Positions 34,744 through 44,705 of a stretch of 64,000 bases of DNA are shown in pieces (position 1 is the stretch's first letter; every line of letters starts with the position of its first letter). The notes beneath the pieces are model-generated. The model searched no databases, was not told the origin of the DNA, and was given only the letters and a program-made list of their open reading frames with translations. This DNA is from Chloroflexota bacterium (GTDB taxonomy: Bacteria; Chloroflexota; Anaerolineae; Aggregatilineales; Phototrophicaceae): NCBI GenBank assembly GCA_028873975.1, contig JAPPMO010000089.1:1-64000 (forward strand), in the 5' to 3' direction. The translations under genes were made by a program, and so were the position numbers.

Positions 34744-36213
34744 ATGATCAAATTTTCTTTCGCTTGGCTTCTGCTGATCTTTGCCCTCGCTTTGAGCGCA
34801 GGCGCCCAGGGCATGCGCGAATCCGCTGAATGCGTGGAAGAACTTCACGGTTATGTCTCGCGCTGCGGTTACGTCGCCTTGCCGCAAGATTACGAGAATC
34901 CAGCCGCCGGCAAGGTGGAGATATTCTACACATTGATCGAGAGCAAGAGCCCGCAAGCAAAACCGGACCCCCTGGTTTATTTGGTTGGCGGACCCGGCAG
35001 CAGCGGAACGCAACTATTGCGGAGCTCTTTTCGTCTTTACTTGCGCGATTTTGCCCGTGATCGCGACCTCATCGTCATTGACCAGCGGGGCACGGGGCTT
35101 TCCAATCCGCCGCTTTATTGCCGCGAAGTCTTGTACCGCATAGACGAAATCTTGCAAAGCAATCATGCCGAGCGCGCTGAAGTCGTGCTGGCAATCTTGG
35201 GTGAGTGTCATCGCCGCCTTTCCGGCGAGAATATCCATTTCGAGACCTTCCACAGCGCCAACAACGCCCGCGATATTGTCAACGTGTTGCTCTCCCTGGG
35301 CTACGAGCAGTGGAACCTGGTCGGCGTCAGCTATGGCTCGCGCCTGGCATTGGCTCTCATGCGCGATCACCCGCAGTATCTGCGCAGCGTGATACTCGAT
35401 TCCGTCTATCCGCCGCAAGCCGACATTTTTCTCGATTCCTTTTACAGTGGCGAACGGGCGCTGCAAGCAGTCTTTGCGGCTTGCGCGGCGTCAGCGGCTT
35501 GCAGCGAGCGCTACCCGGACCTGGAGGCGGTATTTTACAAGCTGTACCACAGCCTGAACCGGGAGCCGGAGACCGCGACCTATTCGCCGCCCCAGTACAA
35601 AGCGCTGGAAATTGAAATCAGCGGTTATCGACTCTATGACTGGGTTTTCAGTTGGCTCTACGATGTGCAGTTCATCAAGCGCATACCGAATCTGATTTAC
35701 GATTTGCACCTGGGCCGGCTCCAAGACGCTGTCAGCTATGGTGTTGCGCATGAAGCGCTGATCAGGAATAACTCGCTGGGCATGCACTATACGGTGCAAT
35801 GCCAGGAGGAACACATATCGTCCAGCTATCGCGACTATGCGGGCTTGATCGCCGCGCATCCTCATCTCAGCGGCTACCTGGATTACCCGGTGGAAGGCAG
35901 CGCCACGCTAGCGCGCCTGTGCGAAATGTGGGGGGCAAAGGCGCGGCCCGATTCCGCCAACAGCCCGGTCAAAAGCGATGTCCCGGCGCTGCTGCTTTCG
36001 GGGGAATTCGATCCCATCACGCCGCCGTCTTATGCCGATATGGCTCATGAAACCCTGAGCGTCTCCTACAACTACCTGCTGCCCCACGTCGGGCATGGCG
36101 TCTTGCGCTCGGAGCGCTGCGCCGTAGCAATCGCGCTGGACTTTTTGGACAATCCGGATAGGGATCCCGACAGCAGCTGCATCGCCGATACCCCGTCCAT
36201 CGACTTTGAATGA
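34744..36213 (+). CDS. Secreted alpha/beta-hydrolase, tripeptidyl/prolyl aminopeptidase-like
   Basis: A 489-residue protein with a clear signal peptide (residues 1-21, cleavage near SAGAQG). Catalytic triad candidates: Ser in VGVSYGSRL, Asp in SGEFDPITPP and His in PHVGHGVL. The oxyanion segment GGPGSSGTQ and the C-terminal TAP-like domain place it with SCO-type exported peptidases and proline iminopeptidase relatives. Six or more Cys residues suggest disulfides after export. Likely role: peptide scavenging outside the membrane. It is flanked by repeat elements on both sides. Confidence 0.85.
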   Translation: MIKFSFAWLLLIFALALSAGAQGMRESAECVEELHGYVSRCGYVALPQDYENPAAGKVEIFYTLIESKSPQAKPDPLVYLVGGPGSSGTQLLRSSFRLYLRDFARDRDLIVIDQRGTGLSNPPLYCREVLYRIDEILQSNHAERAEVVLAILGECHRRLSGENIHFETFHSANNARDIVNVLLSLGYEQWNLVGVSYGSRLALALMRDHPQYLRSVILDSVYPPQADIFLDSFYSGERALQAVFAACAASAACSERYPDLEAVFYKLYHSLNREPETATYSPPQYKALEIEISGYRLYDWVFSWLYDVQFIKRIPNLIYDLHLGRLQDAVSYGVAHEALIRNNSLGMHYTVQCQEEHISSSYRDYAGLIAAHPHLSGYLDYPVEGSATLARLCEMWGAKARPDSANSPVKSDVPALLLSGEFDPITPPSYADMAHETLSVSYNYLLPHVGHGVLRSERCAVAIALDFLDNPDRDPDSSCIADTPSIDFE

Positions 36214-36259
36214 GCCGGATGCTTGTTTCCGGTGGCATCCATGTTAAAGTCTTGGGCGA

Positions 36260-36424
36260 GGTAGTATATCCTTTTCGGTTGAAATTCAAACGAGCCACAT
36301 TCAATTTCACCACAAAGACACAAAGGGCACAAAGATATAGAAACTATTTCGCAAGCAATTCTCGGTGATCTCGGTGTCCTCGGTGGTTAAGATTTCCTGT
36401 TTCAACCGACTTCGATACACTACC
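36260..36424. repeat. Short variant of the dispersed element
   Basis: The left end GGTAGTATATCCTTTTCGG, continuing TTGAAA, pairs with the right end TTTCAACCGACTTCG then ATACACTACC, an inverted repeat of about 26 bp with mismatches. Interior CACCACAAAGACACAAAGGG and CTCGGTGTCCTCGGTGGTTAA are as in the other copies, but the subterminal CAGGGCAATCGCATC is replaced by TCGGTTGAAA. Confidence 0.7.
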
Positions 36425-36461
36425 CTTGGGCGACAACGAGATAGCAAATCGAAAGCCTGCC

Positions 36462-37412
36462 ATGATCACACTTGAAGACGTACGCAGCGCTCTTGTATAC
36501 GAAGAGCAATTCTACCGCCGCACGCCGCAATGGACGTCGGCGACGCTGGGGCAGCGGCTTGGCGCCAATGTCCATTTGAAGCTGGAGCTGTTCCAGCACA
36601 GCGGTTCTTTCAAGACCCGCGGCTGCTTTCACCAGATGCTGTCCCTGGGGCAAGCGGCGCTGGACAAAGGCGTCGTGGCGGTCAGCGGCGGGAATTTCGC
36701 CCGGGCAGTCGGCTATTGCAGCGGCGCGCTCGGCGTGGATGCGATTGTCTGCATGCCGGAAAACGCGCCTCAAGGCTCGATTGAGGCCACCCGCGATTAC
36801 GGCGCCGAGGTCGAATTGCTGCCGGATGCCATTACGGCATTCGCCCGCGCCGACGAATGGGTTGCGGGGGGACGAACCTCCCTGCATCCTTTTGACAATC
36901 CCGAGCAGATGGCTGGCAACGGCACTGTCGGGCTGGAAATCCTGGAAGATTGCCCGCAAATGACCGATATCATCGTCAGCATCGGCGGCGGCGGCTTGAT
37001 CGCCGGCATCATTTGCGCCATCAAGGCTGTCAAACCCGCGGCCCGCATCTGGGGCGTGGAACCGGAAAAAGCGCCGACCATGGCGCGGGCCCTAGCCGCC
37101 GGCAAGATCGTCAACATCAAGCCCGCCTCACTCTCCAAAACGCTGGGCGGTCCCTTCGTCGGGCAGACCGGTCTGGAACTGTGCCGCGCGCATCTCGAGG
37201 ACCTGATCATCGTCAGCGATCCCGACATGATTGCCGCGCAGCAAGTCATGCTGGAAAGCGAGAAAGTCTTCGCCGAACTGGCGGCTGCCAGTACGCTTGC
37301 CGCTGCGGAAAAGATCAAGGACCGGCTGAGCGGCGAGGATCATCTGGCGCTGCTGATCTGTGGCGGCAATGACTCGGTCGCGGAGGTCGCCACCTACGCC
37401 CGGATGCTTTAG
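36462..37412 (+). CDS. Threonine dehydratase / serine racemase-like PLP enzyme
   Basis: A 316-residue fold-type II PLP enzyme. The Schiff-base Lys is K51 in GSFKTRG, the substrate loop is SGGNFARAV and the phosphate-binding glycine loop is SIGGGGLIAG. There is no ACT domain, so it is of the catabolic/short type. It would deaminate L-threonine or L-serine, or racemise serine. A TTG-initiated extension to 36426 is possible, but the family start fits ATG 36462. It is tail-to-tail with the FGGY kinase. Confidence 0.85.
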   Translation: MITLEDVRSALVYEEQFYRRTPQWTSATLGQRLGANVHLKLELFQHSGSFKTRGCFHQMLSLGQAALDKGVVAVSGGNFARAVGYCSGALGVDAIVCMPENAPQGSIEATRDYGAEVELLPDAITAFARADEWVAGGRTSLHPFDNPEQMAGNGTVGLEILEDCPQMTDIIVSIGGGGLIAGIICAIKAVKPAARIWGVEPEKAPTMARALAAGKIVNIKPASLSKTLGGPFVGQTGLELCRAHLEDLIIVSDPDMIAAQQVMLESEKVFAELAAASTLAAAEKIKDRLSGEDHLALLICGGNDSVAEVATYARML

Positions 37413-37423
37413 TTCGCGCAGCC

Positions 37424-38872
37424 TCAGCCATAAAGACGCTGATACAAATCAACCTGTCGCGCCCGCGCCGCTTGGTAAATCAGCGCATGGTCGGGATTGG
37501 GGCGCAAGACCCGGCTGATGCGCGGCGGGTCGGCGTCGAGTGCGGTGCCGTCCAGCCGCTCCCGCAAGAGCAGCGCCACGCCGCGCGCGGTGATCTCGGC
37601 CTGGTCCAGCAATTGAATGGGCGCATTAAAAGCGTCGGCGATCATCTGCGCCCAGGCGGGCGACGAGCCCAAGGCGCCTCCCCCGGCTATCACCGCGCTT
37701 TCCTCCGATTTGAGCTGGTCGAAGATCATGGACAGGCGGATCGCCACCGCTTCCAGTTGCGCCTGCATGATATCGAGCTTGCTGGTGCTGCGGCGGATGC
37801 CGTGTATGGTGCCCGAGGCGTCCGACTGCCAACCCGGGCTGCGTTCGCCGGCGATCAAAGGCAAAACCGTCAATCGGTGTTGATCGGGGCGGGCTGCGCT
37901 CAAACGCGCGTTGAGCGAAGCGGTATCAAGTCCCAGTTCTTCCACCCCCCACTGATACACGTTGCCGCCTTCGCTGGTGGCGCCGCCAACCAGCGGCATG
38001 CCCTGGCAGACCAGGTATCGCCACAGCCCATCGGGCAACTCTTCCCTCCGCGTGACAACTCTCAGCGCCGACGTGGTGCCGATGGTCAGGGCGATGCGGC
38101 GGGCATCGACGGCGCCCGATCCCAGGTTGGCGACGGCTCCATCGCCCAAAGCCAGAAAAAACGGAACGCCGCGCAACCGGGTCCAGCGCCCGGCGTAGGC
38201 GTCGGCCAATCCGACCTGGCAGGCATCGAAATCCGCCAGGGCGGGCAAGCGTTCCAGGAGATCAGCGCCGAGCAGCTGTCGGATGAAGTCAAAATGCCAG
38301 CCTAAGCCCCCCGTCCGCAGCAACCCGGACCAACTTGCCAGGGAATAGCTGATCGGCGCCTCGCGCCCGAACCAGTGACGATAGAGATAACCGCCTATGT
38401 CGCTGATCCGCCGAACCGGCTCAAGGGACCGCGAATGGAACTCCTTCATGTAGGCGTATTGCGCCGGGAAATAGGCGGGATGTATGAAACAGCCGGTGGC
38501 TTGATGATAGGCGTCCAGCGCGCCCCCGAGCCTTTGCCGCAAGCCCGCTATCGCGCTGCGGCCCCGCGTATCGGCATAAGTCAGCACTGGCGTGCAGGCT
38601 TGTCCATTCGCATCGACGCCCAGCCAGTTGCCGGCGAAGCTGGCCATGCCCGCCGCAGTGATAGACTCAGCCGCCGGATGCGTCAATATGTCGTCCAGGC
38701 AGGCTTCGGTCAACGCTCGCAAATGATCGGCATTGGCTTCCGCCTTGCCGTCATAATCCGTTTCGAAGTCATGCTTGCGGCTGCAAATCGCGCCTTCGAT
38801 CAAGCGCGCGCCGTCGTCAAATAGCAGCGTACGGACGGACGAGCTTCCCAAATCAATGACGAGGAGGGTCAT
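37424..38872 (-). CDS. FGGY-family carbohydrate kinase
   Basis: A 482-residue kinase with the ASKHA fold. ATP phosphate-binding motif VIDLGSSSVRTLLFD at the N-terminus, a second LTIGTTSALR, and the AGGGALGSSP adenosine motif near 390. Closest in feel to gluconokinase/xylulokinase types; the sugar cannot be assigned. The start lies 7 nt after the stop of the aldo/keto reductase in the same direction, so the two form an operon: reduction of an aldose or aldehyde and phosphorylation of a sugar or polyol. Confidence 0.82.
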   Translation of the reverse strand: MTLLVIDLGSSSVRTLLFDDGARLIEGAICSRKHDFETDYDGKAEANADHLRALTEACLDDILTHPAAESITAAGMASFAGNWLGVDANGQACTPVLTYADTRGRSAIAGLRQRLGGALDAYHQATGCFIHPAYFPAQYAYMKEFHSRSLEPVRRISDIGGYLYRHWFGREAPISYSLASWSGLLRTGGLGWHFDFIRQLLGADLLERLPALADFDACQVGLADAYAGRWTRLRGVPFFLALGDGAVANLGSGAVDARRIALTIGTTSALRVVTRREELPDGLWRYLVCQGMPLVGGATSEGGNVYQWGVEELGLDTASLNARLSAARPDQHRLTVLPLIAGERSPGWQSDASGTIHGIRRSTSKLDIMQAQLEAVAIRLSMIFDQLKSEESAVIAGGGALGSSPAWAQMIADAFNAPIQLLDQAEITARGVALLLRERLDGTALDADPPRISRVLRPNPDHALIYQAARARQVDLYQRLYG

Positions 38873-38879
38873 CGACGCC

Positions 38880-39863
38880 CTATTCGCTTAAGATCGCCTC
38901 GATCCGCGCCAGCTCATCGTCGCTGAATTCGAGGTTATCCAGCGCGCCGACCGCATCTTCAATCTGAGAGGGCTTGCTGGCGCCGATGAGAGCCGAGGTC
39001 ATCTCCGGCAGCCGCAGCGTCCAAGCCAGCGCCATTTGCGCCATGTTTTGGTCCCGCTCGCGCGCGATGGCATTCAGTTTGATGACCTTGTCGATCTTCG
39101 CTTGCGAAAGGCGATCGCCCCATTGCAGCTTGATGGCGCGGGAATCTTCGGGCCTGGATCCGATGTACTTGTTGGTCAAGATGCCCTGATCGAGCGGCGA
39201 GAAAGCGATACAACCGATGCCTTCGTCCCCCAGAACATCGGTCAATCCATCTTCAATCCAGCGGTCAAACATATTGTAGCGCGGCTGATGAATCAAGCAG
39301 GGCGTGCCCAATTGACGCAGAATCCGCGCCGCTTCCCGCGCCATCGCCGGGCGATAACTCGAGATGCCCGCGTAGAGCGCGCGACCGCTGCGCACGATGT
39401 GATCGAGCGCTCCCATAGTTTCTTCGAGCGGCGTGTCGGGATCGGGGCGATGGCTGTAAAAGATGTCAAAGTAGTCGAGTCCCGCGCGCTTGAGGCTCTG
39501 GTCGCAGCTGGCGATGAGATACTTGCGCGAGCCCCATTCGCCGTAGGGTCCCTCCCACATGCGATAGCCCGCCTTGTTGGAAACGATGAGTTCGTCGCGG
39601 TAGGGCGCCAGGTCTTGACGGAAGATCTGCGCGAAGGTCTCTTCAGCCGAGCCGGGCGGCGGGCCATAGTTGTTGGCGATGTCGATATGCGTGACGCCCA
39701 GGTCGAATGCCGTCCGCAGCATGTCGCGCGAGTTCTCGATCGTATCGACGCCGCCGAAGTTCCACCAGATGCCGACCGAAACCGCCGGCAGCAGCAAGCC
39801 ACTGCGGCCAGTTCGACGATATTTCATCGCGTCGTAGCGCGCGCCCGCGGCCTGATAAACCAT
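38880..39863 (-). CDS. Aldo/keto reductase, YghZ (L-glyceraldehyde 3-phosphate reductase) type
   Basis: A 327-residue NADP-dependent reductase. The N-terminus (VYQAAGARYDAMKYRRTGRSG) matches the E. coli YghZ/GpR layout, including an extension before the strand, which supports the start at 39863. Catalytic residues: Asp and Tyr in DIANNYGPPPGSAE, Lys in VSNKAGY and His in FYSHRPDPDTP. The family reduces L-glyceraldehyde 3-phosphate, methylglyoxal and related aldehydes. First gene of a two-gene unit with the FGGY kinase. Confidence 0.85.
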   Translation of the reverse strand: MVYQAAGARYDAMKYRRTGRSGLLLPAVSVGIWWNFGGVDTIENSRDMLRTAFDLGVTHIDIANNYGPPPGSAEETFAQIFRQDLAPYRDELIVSNKAGYRMWEGPYGEWGSRKYLIASCDQSLKRAGLDYFDIFYSHRPDPDTPLEETMGALDHIVRSGRALYAGISSYRPAMAREAARILRQLGTPCLIHQPRYNMFDRWIEDGLTDVLGDEGIGCIAFSPLDQGILTNKYIGSRPEDSRAIKLQWGDRLSQAKIDKVIKLNAIARERDQNMAQMALAWTLRLPEMTSALIGASKPSQIEDAVGALDNLEFSDDELARIEAILSE

Positions 39864-40015
39864 AGTTCATCTCCTCATAAAGCATGTTTGGATAAGCGAA
39901 GCCCCACAAATATAACATAGCGCGTCATTTAATCCTTGTCCCATTTGCGCGCGCTATCCGGAGGCAATTCGCCCCTCGCGGACAAAGATTGCAGCCATGA
40001 CATGGCGCAAGAGCG

Positions 40016-40024
40016 TGATACAAT
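40016..40024 (+). promoter_or_regulatory. Candidate extended -10 promoter of the membrane protein/ABC operon
   Basis: TG-A-TACAAT (40016-40024) lies 36 bp before ATG 40060. No good -35 is present, as expected for an extended -10 promoter. Confidence 0.3.
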
Positions 40025-40059
40025 AGGCAGCGCCTTACGCCCGACAGCTTGGGATTGCC

Positions 40060-42654
40060 ATGCCCCTACGCCCAGTTTATGTAAACCACGTCGCTCCAGC
40101 GACGAGACGGCTTACAATTTTGCGCGAGCGTGGCAGACCTTTTCGCTGCCGCCGAGCGGCTCTGCATTTGCATCGGTTCTTCCCTCTCCTCCTTCTGTTG
40201 CTGTTTCTGCCGGTCAGCGCCCAGCAGAATTTCCAGGATGTTATCGAAATGGAGGTCGAGGTCGGTTTCGATTCCTTCTTCCGCACCCGCCAGTGGACGC
40301 CGGTGCGCGTCGAACTTGGCAATAATGGCGAATCCATCAAGGGCCGTCTGGTGATACGACCGGAGACCTCCGGCACAGTGGTGGGCAATGCCTTCAGCAC
40401 CCCCATCGACTTGCCAAATGGCGCGCGGAAATCCGCCATGCTTTACATACAAGCCCGTTCCTTTCCCGATTCGATTCGCGTCGAACTCATCGCTGAAGGC
40501 GGACTGATTCATGCCACGCGAGAAGCCAGGCTCAATGAATTGCGGCCTGGCGATCAACTCTATGCCGTGGTTAGCGGTCCCAACGTCATCGCGCCCAATC
40601 TTTCGGGCGTCCACATCGGCGGCGCCGCGGCGGAACAGGCGCTTTGGCTGATTCACGAAATCCCGGAAAAAGCAATGGCTCTGCAATCGCTGGACGCGAT
40701 GCTGCTGATCAACGTCAATAGTGAAAGTCTATCCAGCCCGCAGCGGACAGCGATACGACGCTGGGTGCAGGGCGGCGGGCATCTCATCGTGACTGGCGGT
40801 CCCGCGGCGCAAGCCAGCGCGCTGGCGCTGGGCGAGATATTGCCATTGCTGCCGGAAGACAGCCGCTCCCTTGATGACATCAGCGCGCTGGCGCGTTTTA
40901 GCGGTGACAACATCAGCCAACTGCGGGAGCGGACAATAGTCGCAGTCGGCTCTTTGCATGAAGACGCGCGGGCGCTCGTCGAACAAGACGGCCTGCCCCT
41001 TCTGGCGCGGCGAGAGATTGGCGCCGGACTGGTGGATTTTCTGGCGATTGATCCGACCTTGGAACCGCTGGCCAGTTGGGAACAAATCAGCCGTCTGTGG
41101 ATGACGATACTGGCGTCCCGGGCCCCGCATCCGACTTGGGTATCGGGCTTCACGCGCCCGGAATCGGGCGCCGAAGCGGTCGCGAATCTGCCCGGGGTAG
41201 ACTTGTTGCCGCCTTTGCAAACGCTATGTCTGTTCCTGGGTATATACATCGCCCTGGTCGGACCGGTCAATTATTTCATCCTGGCGCGGATCAAGCGCAG
41301 CGGATGGGGCTGGGTCACCATTCCCCTGGTCATTGTCGTCTTTACGGGAATCGCCTGGACAGTCGGCTTCAGCCTGCGCGGCGCCGAGATTATTGTCAGC
41401 CGGCTCAGCGTCGTGCAATCCTTCCCGGATAGCGCAGAGGCGCGGCTGGACCAGGTCATCGGCTTGCTGTCGCCCCGGCGCGCCACTTATTCGCTGGACG
41501 TGCCGGACGATTACTTCCTGGCGGTAGCCGGCGCGACTACGCCAAGTACGCTTTTCGCCAGCAATACCATCCAGACTGCCACCGAAATCGGACAGGGATC
41601 ACGCTTTGGCGCAGGGAACTTCACCATCGACGGCGGCATCTTCGCCAATTTCGCCATCGCGGGCCACATACCGCGGCCTGCGATTGGCGGCAGCTTCGCG
41701 CTCGACTTTGAAATCCTCGAAAGCGGGCGGATGGCGGGCGCCTATCAAGGCTTCATCCGCAACGACAGCGACATCACCTTGCGCGACGCGGTCATCCTGG
41801 GCCAAGGGCTGGACTATCACTTGGTCGGCGACTTCGCGCCCGGTGATATTCTGGCGCTGGACGGGCAGACCTTGCGCGTCGATATCGCCGATTACCCAAC
41901 ACAGCCCAACCAGCTGGAACTCGCCCACACGGCGCTGGACTACAGCACGTCCCCGTTTTCAAGCAGCAAAACCAACATGTCGCTGCGACAAATCCAGGGC
42001 GCGCGATACCTCCGCACACGAGCCTTTCTCAACGTACAATCGGTCGCTGAAAAGCAGGCGGCGCGGGAGCAATCCTTCCTGGCCAGTTTCGCCCTCGATC
42101 AATTCAGTTCAACAGCGCGCGGGACGAAGCTGTACCTTGCCGGGTGGGACGATAGCTGGCCCCGGGATCTGGAAATTGAGGGGGCGGCCTGGAGTTCCAT
42201 TGATTCCACCCTCTATTTGATCGAACTCGATGTCGAAATCAACTTGCCCAGGCGACGCGCCACGCTGCCATCGGAATACTTCAGTTGGATCACCTTGAGT
42301 CGTGAGGGCATTACCGGCAATGGCACCGAGAATTTCAGCCTGTATGAAGGACAGTCGGTGGAATTCCTGCTCCGCCCGCTGCCTGGCTTGGCCATGGACG
42401 AGGTAGAGCGGATGCGCCTCGAGATCGATCGCGGCGGCGGCTATGCGCAATCGCTGGACATCGAGCTGCTCAACACCATGACAAACGAATACGACGTCTT
42501 CGGGTATCGCGAGGGCGACGAATTGGACCTTGTTAATCCACAGCCCTACCTCGCCGCCAACAACGAGGTTCAGGTTCGCCTGAAATTCGACCAGGGAGCT
42601 GGCACAGCCCGCATTCGGAAAATCCGTATCGAGCAGACCGGCGTCTACAATTGA
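40060..42654 (+). CDS. Exported large membrane-anchored protein, function unknown
   Basis: An 864-residue protein. A secretion signal (PLLLLLLFLPVSA-QQ) ends near residue 55; its long basic n-region suggests that the true start may be a TTG closer to it. A beta-rich domain follows, then a segment resembling a class I glutamine-amidotransferase-like fold (LINVNSES...GGGHLIVTGGPAAQ). Two membrane helices lie near 390-450 (LCLFLGIYIALVGPVNYFIL and IPLVIVVFTGIAWTVGF), then a second exported beta-rich domain. It is 16 nt upstream of an ABC ATPase that has no permease, so the pair probably acts together. No known family could be named with confidence. Confidence 0.75.
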   Translation: MPLRPVYVNHVAPATRRLTILRERGRPFRCRRAALHLHRFFPLLLLLLFLPVSAQQNFQDVIEMEVEVGFDSFFRTRQWTPVRVELGNNGESIKGRLVIRPETSGTVVGNAFSTPIDLPNGARKSAMLYIQARSFPDSIRVELIAEGGLIHATREARLNELRPGDQLYAVVSGPNVIAPNLSGVHIGGAAAEQALWLIHEIPEKAMALQSLDAMLLINVNSESLSSPQRTAIRRWVQGGGHLIVTGGPAAQASALALGEILPLLPEDSRSLDDISALARFSGDNISQLRERTIVAVGSLHEDARALVEQDGLPLLARREIGAGLVDFLAIDPTLEPLASWEQISRLWMTILASRAPHPTWVSGFTRPESGAEAVANLPGVDLLPPLQTLCLFLGIYIALVGPVNYFILARIKRSGWGWVTIPLVIVVFTGIAWTVGFSLRGAEIIVSRLSVVQSFPDSAEARLDQVIGLLSPRRATYSLDVPDDYFLAVAGATTPSTLFASNTIQTATEIGQGSRFGAGNFTIDGGIFANFAIAGHIPRPAIGGSFALDFEILESGRMAGAYQGFIRNDSDITLRDAVILGQGLDYHLVGDFAPGDILALDGQTLRVDIADYPTQPNQLELAHTALDYSTSPFSSSKTNMSLRQIQGARYLRTRAFLNVQSVAEKQAAREQSFLASFALDQFSSTARGTKLYLAGWDDSWPRDLEIEGAAWSSIDSTLYLIELDVEINLPRRRATLPSEYFSWITLSREGITGNGTENFSLYEGQSVEFLLRPLPGLAMDEVERMRLEIDRGGGYAQSLDIELLNTMTNEYDVFGYREGDELDLVNPQPYLAANNEVQVRLKFDQGAGTARIRKIRIEQTGVYN

Positions 42655-42670
42655 GAGAGCGAGCCCCTCA

Positions 42671-43633
42671 ATGATAGAAGAAACGATCATCAAAACGCAA
42701 GCGCTGAAGAAGTCATTCGGCGAGTTTGAAGCCTTGCGCGGCATCTCATTGGAAGTCCCGGCCGGTTCTATCTATGGATTTGTCGGTCCCAATGGCGCCG
42801 GCAAAACCACCACCATGCGCATATTGACCACGCTGACCCGCCCCAACGACGGGCAAGCCTGGGTCGCGGGTCATTCGGTGTTGGAAGACCGTCGGGCTGT
42901 GCGGCGCGCCATCGGCTACATGCCCGACGAATTCGGCGTCTATGAAGACCTGCGCGTTTGGGAATACCTGGACTTTTTCGCCGCCTGCTACGACATATCC
43001 GAGAACGAGCGCAAGGTGCTGGTGGCGGACTTGCTGGAATTGGTTGATTTGCAGCATCGCCGCGAAGATATGGTGGACAAGCTCAGCCGCGGTATGAAGC
43101 AGCGGCTTTCCCTGGCTCGAACACTGGCGCATGATCCGCAAGTGTTGATCCTGGACGAGCCAGCCTCGGGGCTGGATCCGCGCGCCCGCGTCGAGATCCG
43201 CGAATTGCTGGGCGAGCTGGCCAATATGGGCAAAACGATCTTCTTCTCGTCCCATATTCTGGCGGACGTCGAAGACATTTGCTCGCATATCGGCATTGTC
43301 GAAGCGGGCGAGTTGATCATGCAAGGCAGTATCGACGAACTGAAGTTACAGTTGATGGCGCATCGAGAGATCATCATTACCGTGATGGACCACGAGAACG
43401 CCCAAGCTGTATTGAGATTGGTCGGCGGCATGCGCAATGTCGTCGCCGCGGAAGAGATCATCCCCAAGAATGGCCGCGCCCGCGTGCGGCTTGACTTCTC
43501 CGGCAATGACGAGGATTTGTCGAAACTGAGCAGTGACCTGTTCCAGGGCGAGATCGCCATGCTGGGCTTCAACGAAGAGGAAAAAGATCTTGAGCACATG
43601 TTCATGCGCGTCACGCGGGGTTTGGTAACATAG
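42671..43633 (+). CDS. ABC transporter ATP-binding protein (CcmA type)
   Basis: A 320-residue ATPase. Walker A GPNGAGKTTT, Q-loop region, signature LSRGMKQRLS, Walker B VLILDEPASGLDP and H-loop FFSSHI are complete. A C-terminal regulatory domain (about 225-320) is typical of ABC-2 exporter ATPases such as NatA or gliding GldA. No ABC-2 permease gene follows, and the only membrane partner is the 864-residue protein upstream. Either that protein or a distant permease supplies the membrane part. Confidence 0.92.
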   Translation: MIEETIIKTQALKKSFGEFEALRGISLEVPAGSIYGFVGPNGAGKTTTMRILTTLTRPNDGQAWVAGHSVLEDRRAVRRAIGYMPDEFGVYEDLRVWEYLDFFAACYDISENERKVLVADLLELVDLQHRREDMVDKLSRGMKQRLSLARTLAHDPQVLILDEPASGLDPRARVEIRELLGELANMGKTIFFSSHILADVEDICSHIGIVEAGELIMQGSIDELKLQLMAHREIIITVMDHENAQAVLRLVGGMRNVVAAEEIIPKNGRARVRLDFSGNDEDLSKLSSDLFQGEIAMLGFNEEEKDLEHMFMRVTRGLVT

Positions 43634-43660
43634 TTGCCCGTCTAATACCGGAGCATAGTC

Positions 43661-44551
43661 ATGACGGCATTCACAGCGGACAGGCTGCATATCCAAGCGA
43701 ATGACAGCGGCAGAGCCGGCGCCTTTGCCGCGCTTGATGCCAAGCGAGCCGGCTGGGATACGATGAACTTCGCGGCGGTGCGCCTGAGCGCCGGCAGAAC
43801 CTTCGAGATCGCCATCGACGCCTTCGAGTACGTAGCCGTTATTCTCAACGGCCAGTGCAATATCCGCACCAACAAGGGCGATTTTTCTCAAGTGGGTCGG
43901 CGCGAGAATGTCTTTGCGGGCTTGCCCTATGCCCTCTACCTGCCAGCCCATACCGAATTTGAAATTGAAGCCATCAGCGACGATTTTGAGTTCGCCTCGT
44001 GCTGGGCGCCAACGGAAAGAGACGGTCAGCCGCGCCTGATCACGCCAGACGATGTGGAGGTGCAATTGCTGGGCGGCGGCAATGCCTCGCGGCAAATGTG
44101 CCGCGTGATCGGATCGGGATTCCCCGCCGACCGAATTCTCGTATACGAGCTGTATACGCCGGGCGGCAACTGGTCGAGTTACCCGCCGCGCAAACACGAT
44201 ACGCACAGGACGGACGAAAAAGGGGTTGTGCTGGAAGCGCAGTTGAACCGCTTTAGCTTCTTCAAATTCGACCGTCCCACGGGCTACGCCTACCAGCGCG
44301 TCTACAGCGCGGACAAAGGCTCGAACGCCGTGATGATGGCGCGTCAGCATGATATCGTCGCCATGCCCTCCGGTTTCTATACCCTGGTTAGCGCCCCGGC
44401 AACCACAACCTATACGCTCAACTTCCTGGCCGGCTCCAGCAGAGCCTTCGCCGCCACGACCGACCCGGACTACGCCTGGGTGGCGGATACCCTGACAGCC
44501 ATCGATCCGCGCCTGCCGGTCGTGGATCTGGGCATGGAAATCGGACACTAG
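43661..44551 (+). CDS. iolB: 5-deoxy-glucuronate isomerase
   Basis: A 296-residue bicupin of the IolB/KduI superfamily. The metal-site motif GGNWSSYPPRKHDTHR matches IolB (two His in KHDTH, with a downstream Glu in VVLEAQLNRF). It isomerises 5-deoxy-D-glucuronate to 2-deoxy-5-keto-D-gluconate in inositol catabolism. GGAG precedes the ATG. No other iol gene is adjacent; the Gfo/Idh/MocA dehydrogenase at 28175 and the PfkB-family kinase at 52376 are the only possible partners in the window, and neither is specific. Confidence 0.85.
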   Translation: MTAFTADRLHIQANDSGRAGAFAALDAKRAGWDTMNFAAVRLSAGRTFEIAIDAFEYVAVILNGQCNIRTNKGDFSQVGRRENVFAGLPYALYLPAHTEFEIEAISDDFEFASCWAPTERDGQPRLITPDDVEVQLLGGGNASRQMCRVIGSGFPADRILVYELYTPGGNWSSYPPRKHDTHRTDEKGVVLEAQLNRFSFFKFDRPTGYAYQRVYSADKGSNAVMMARQHDIVAMPSGFYTLVSAPATTTYTLNFLAGSSRAFAATTDPDYAWVADTLTAIDPRLPVVDLGMEIGH

Positions 44552-44705
44552 CGCAAGTCCCGCAATTACAGATCCATTAAGCTCGCCAAAGCCCGAAAAG
44601 TCTAGCAATCTTGCCTGCTTGCCGTCAGCAGCTTTTTTTGACCCGTGCTAGAATGACCTTGCGTTTGTCAAAACTGAGTTGCGAAACTAATGGCAAGGAG
44701 CGGAT

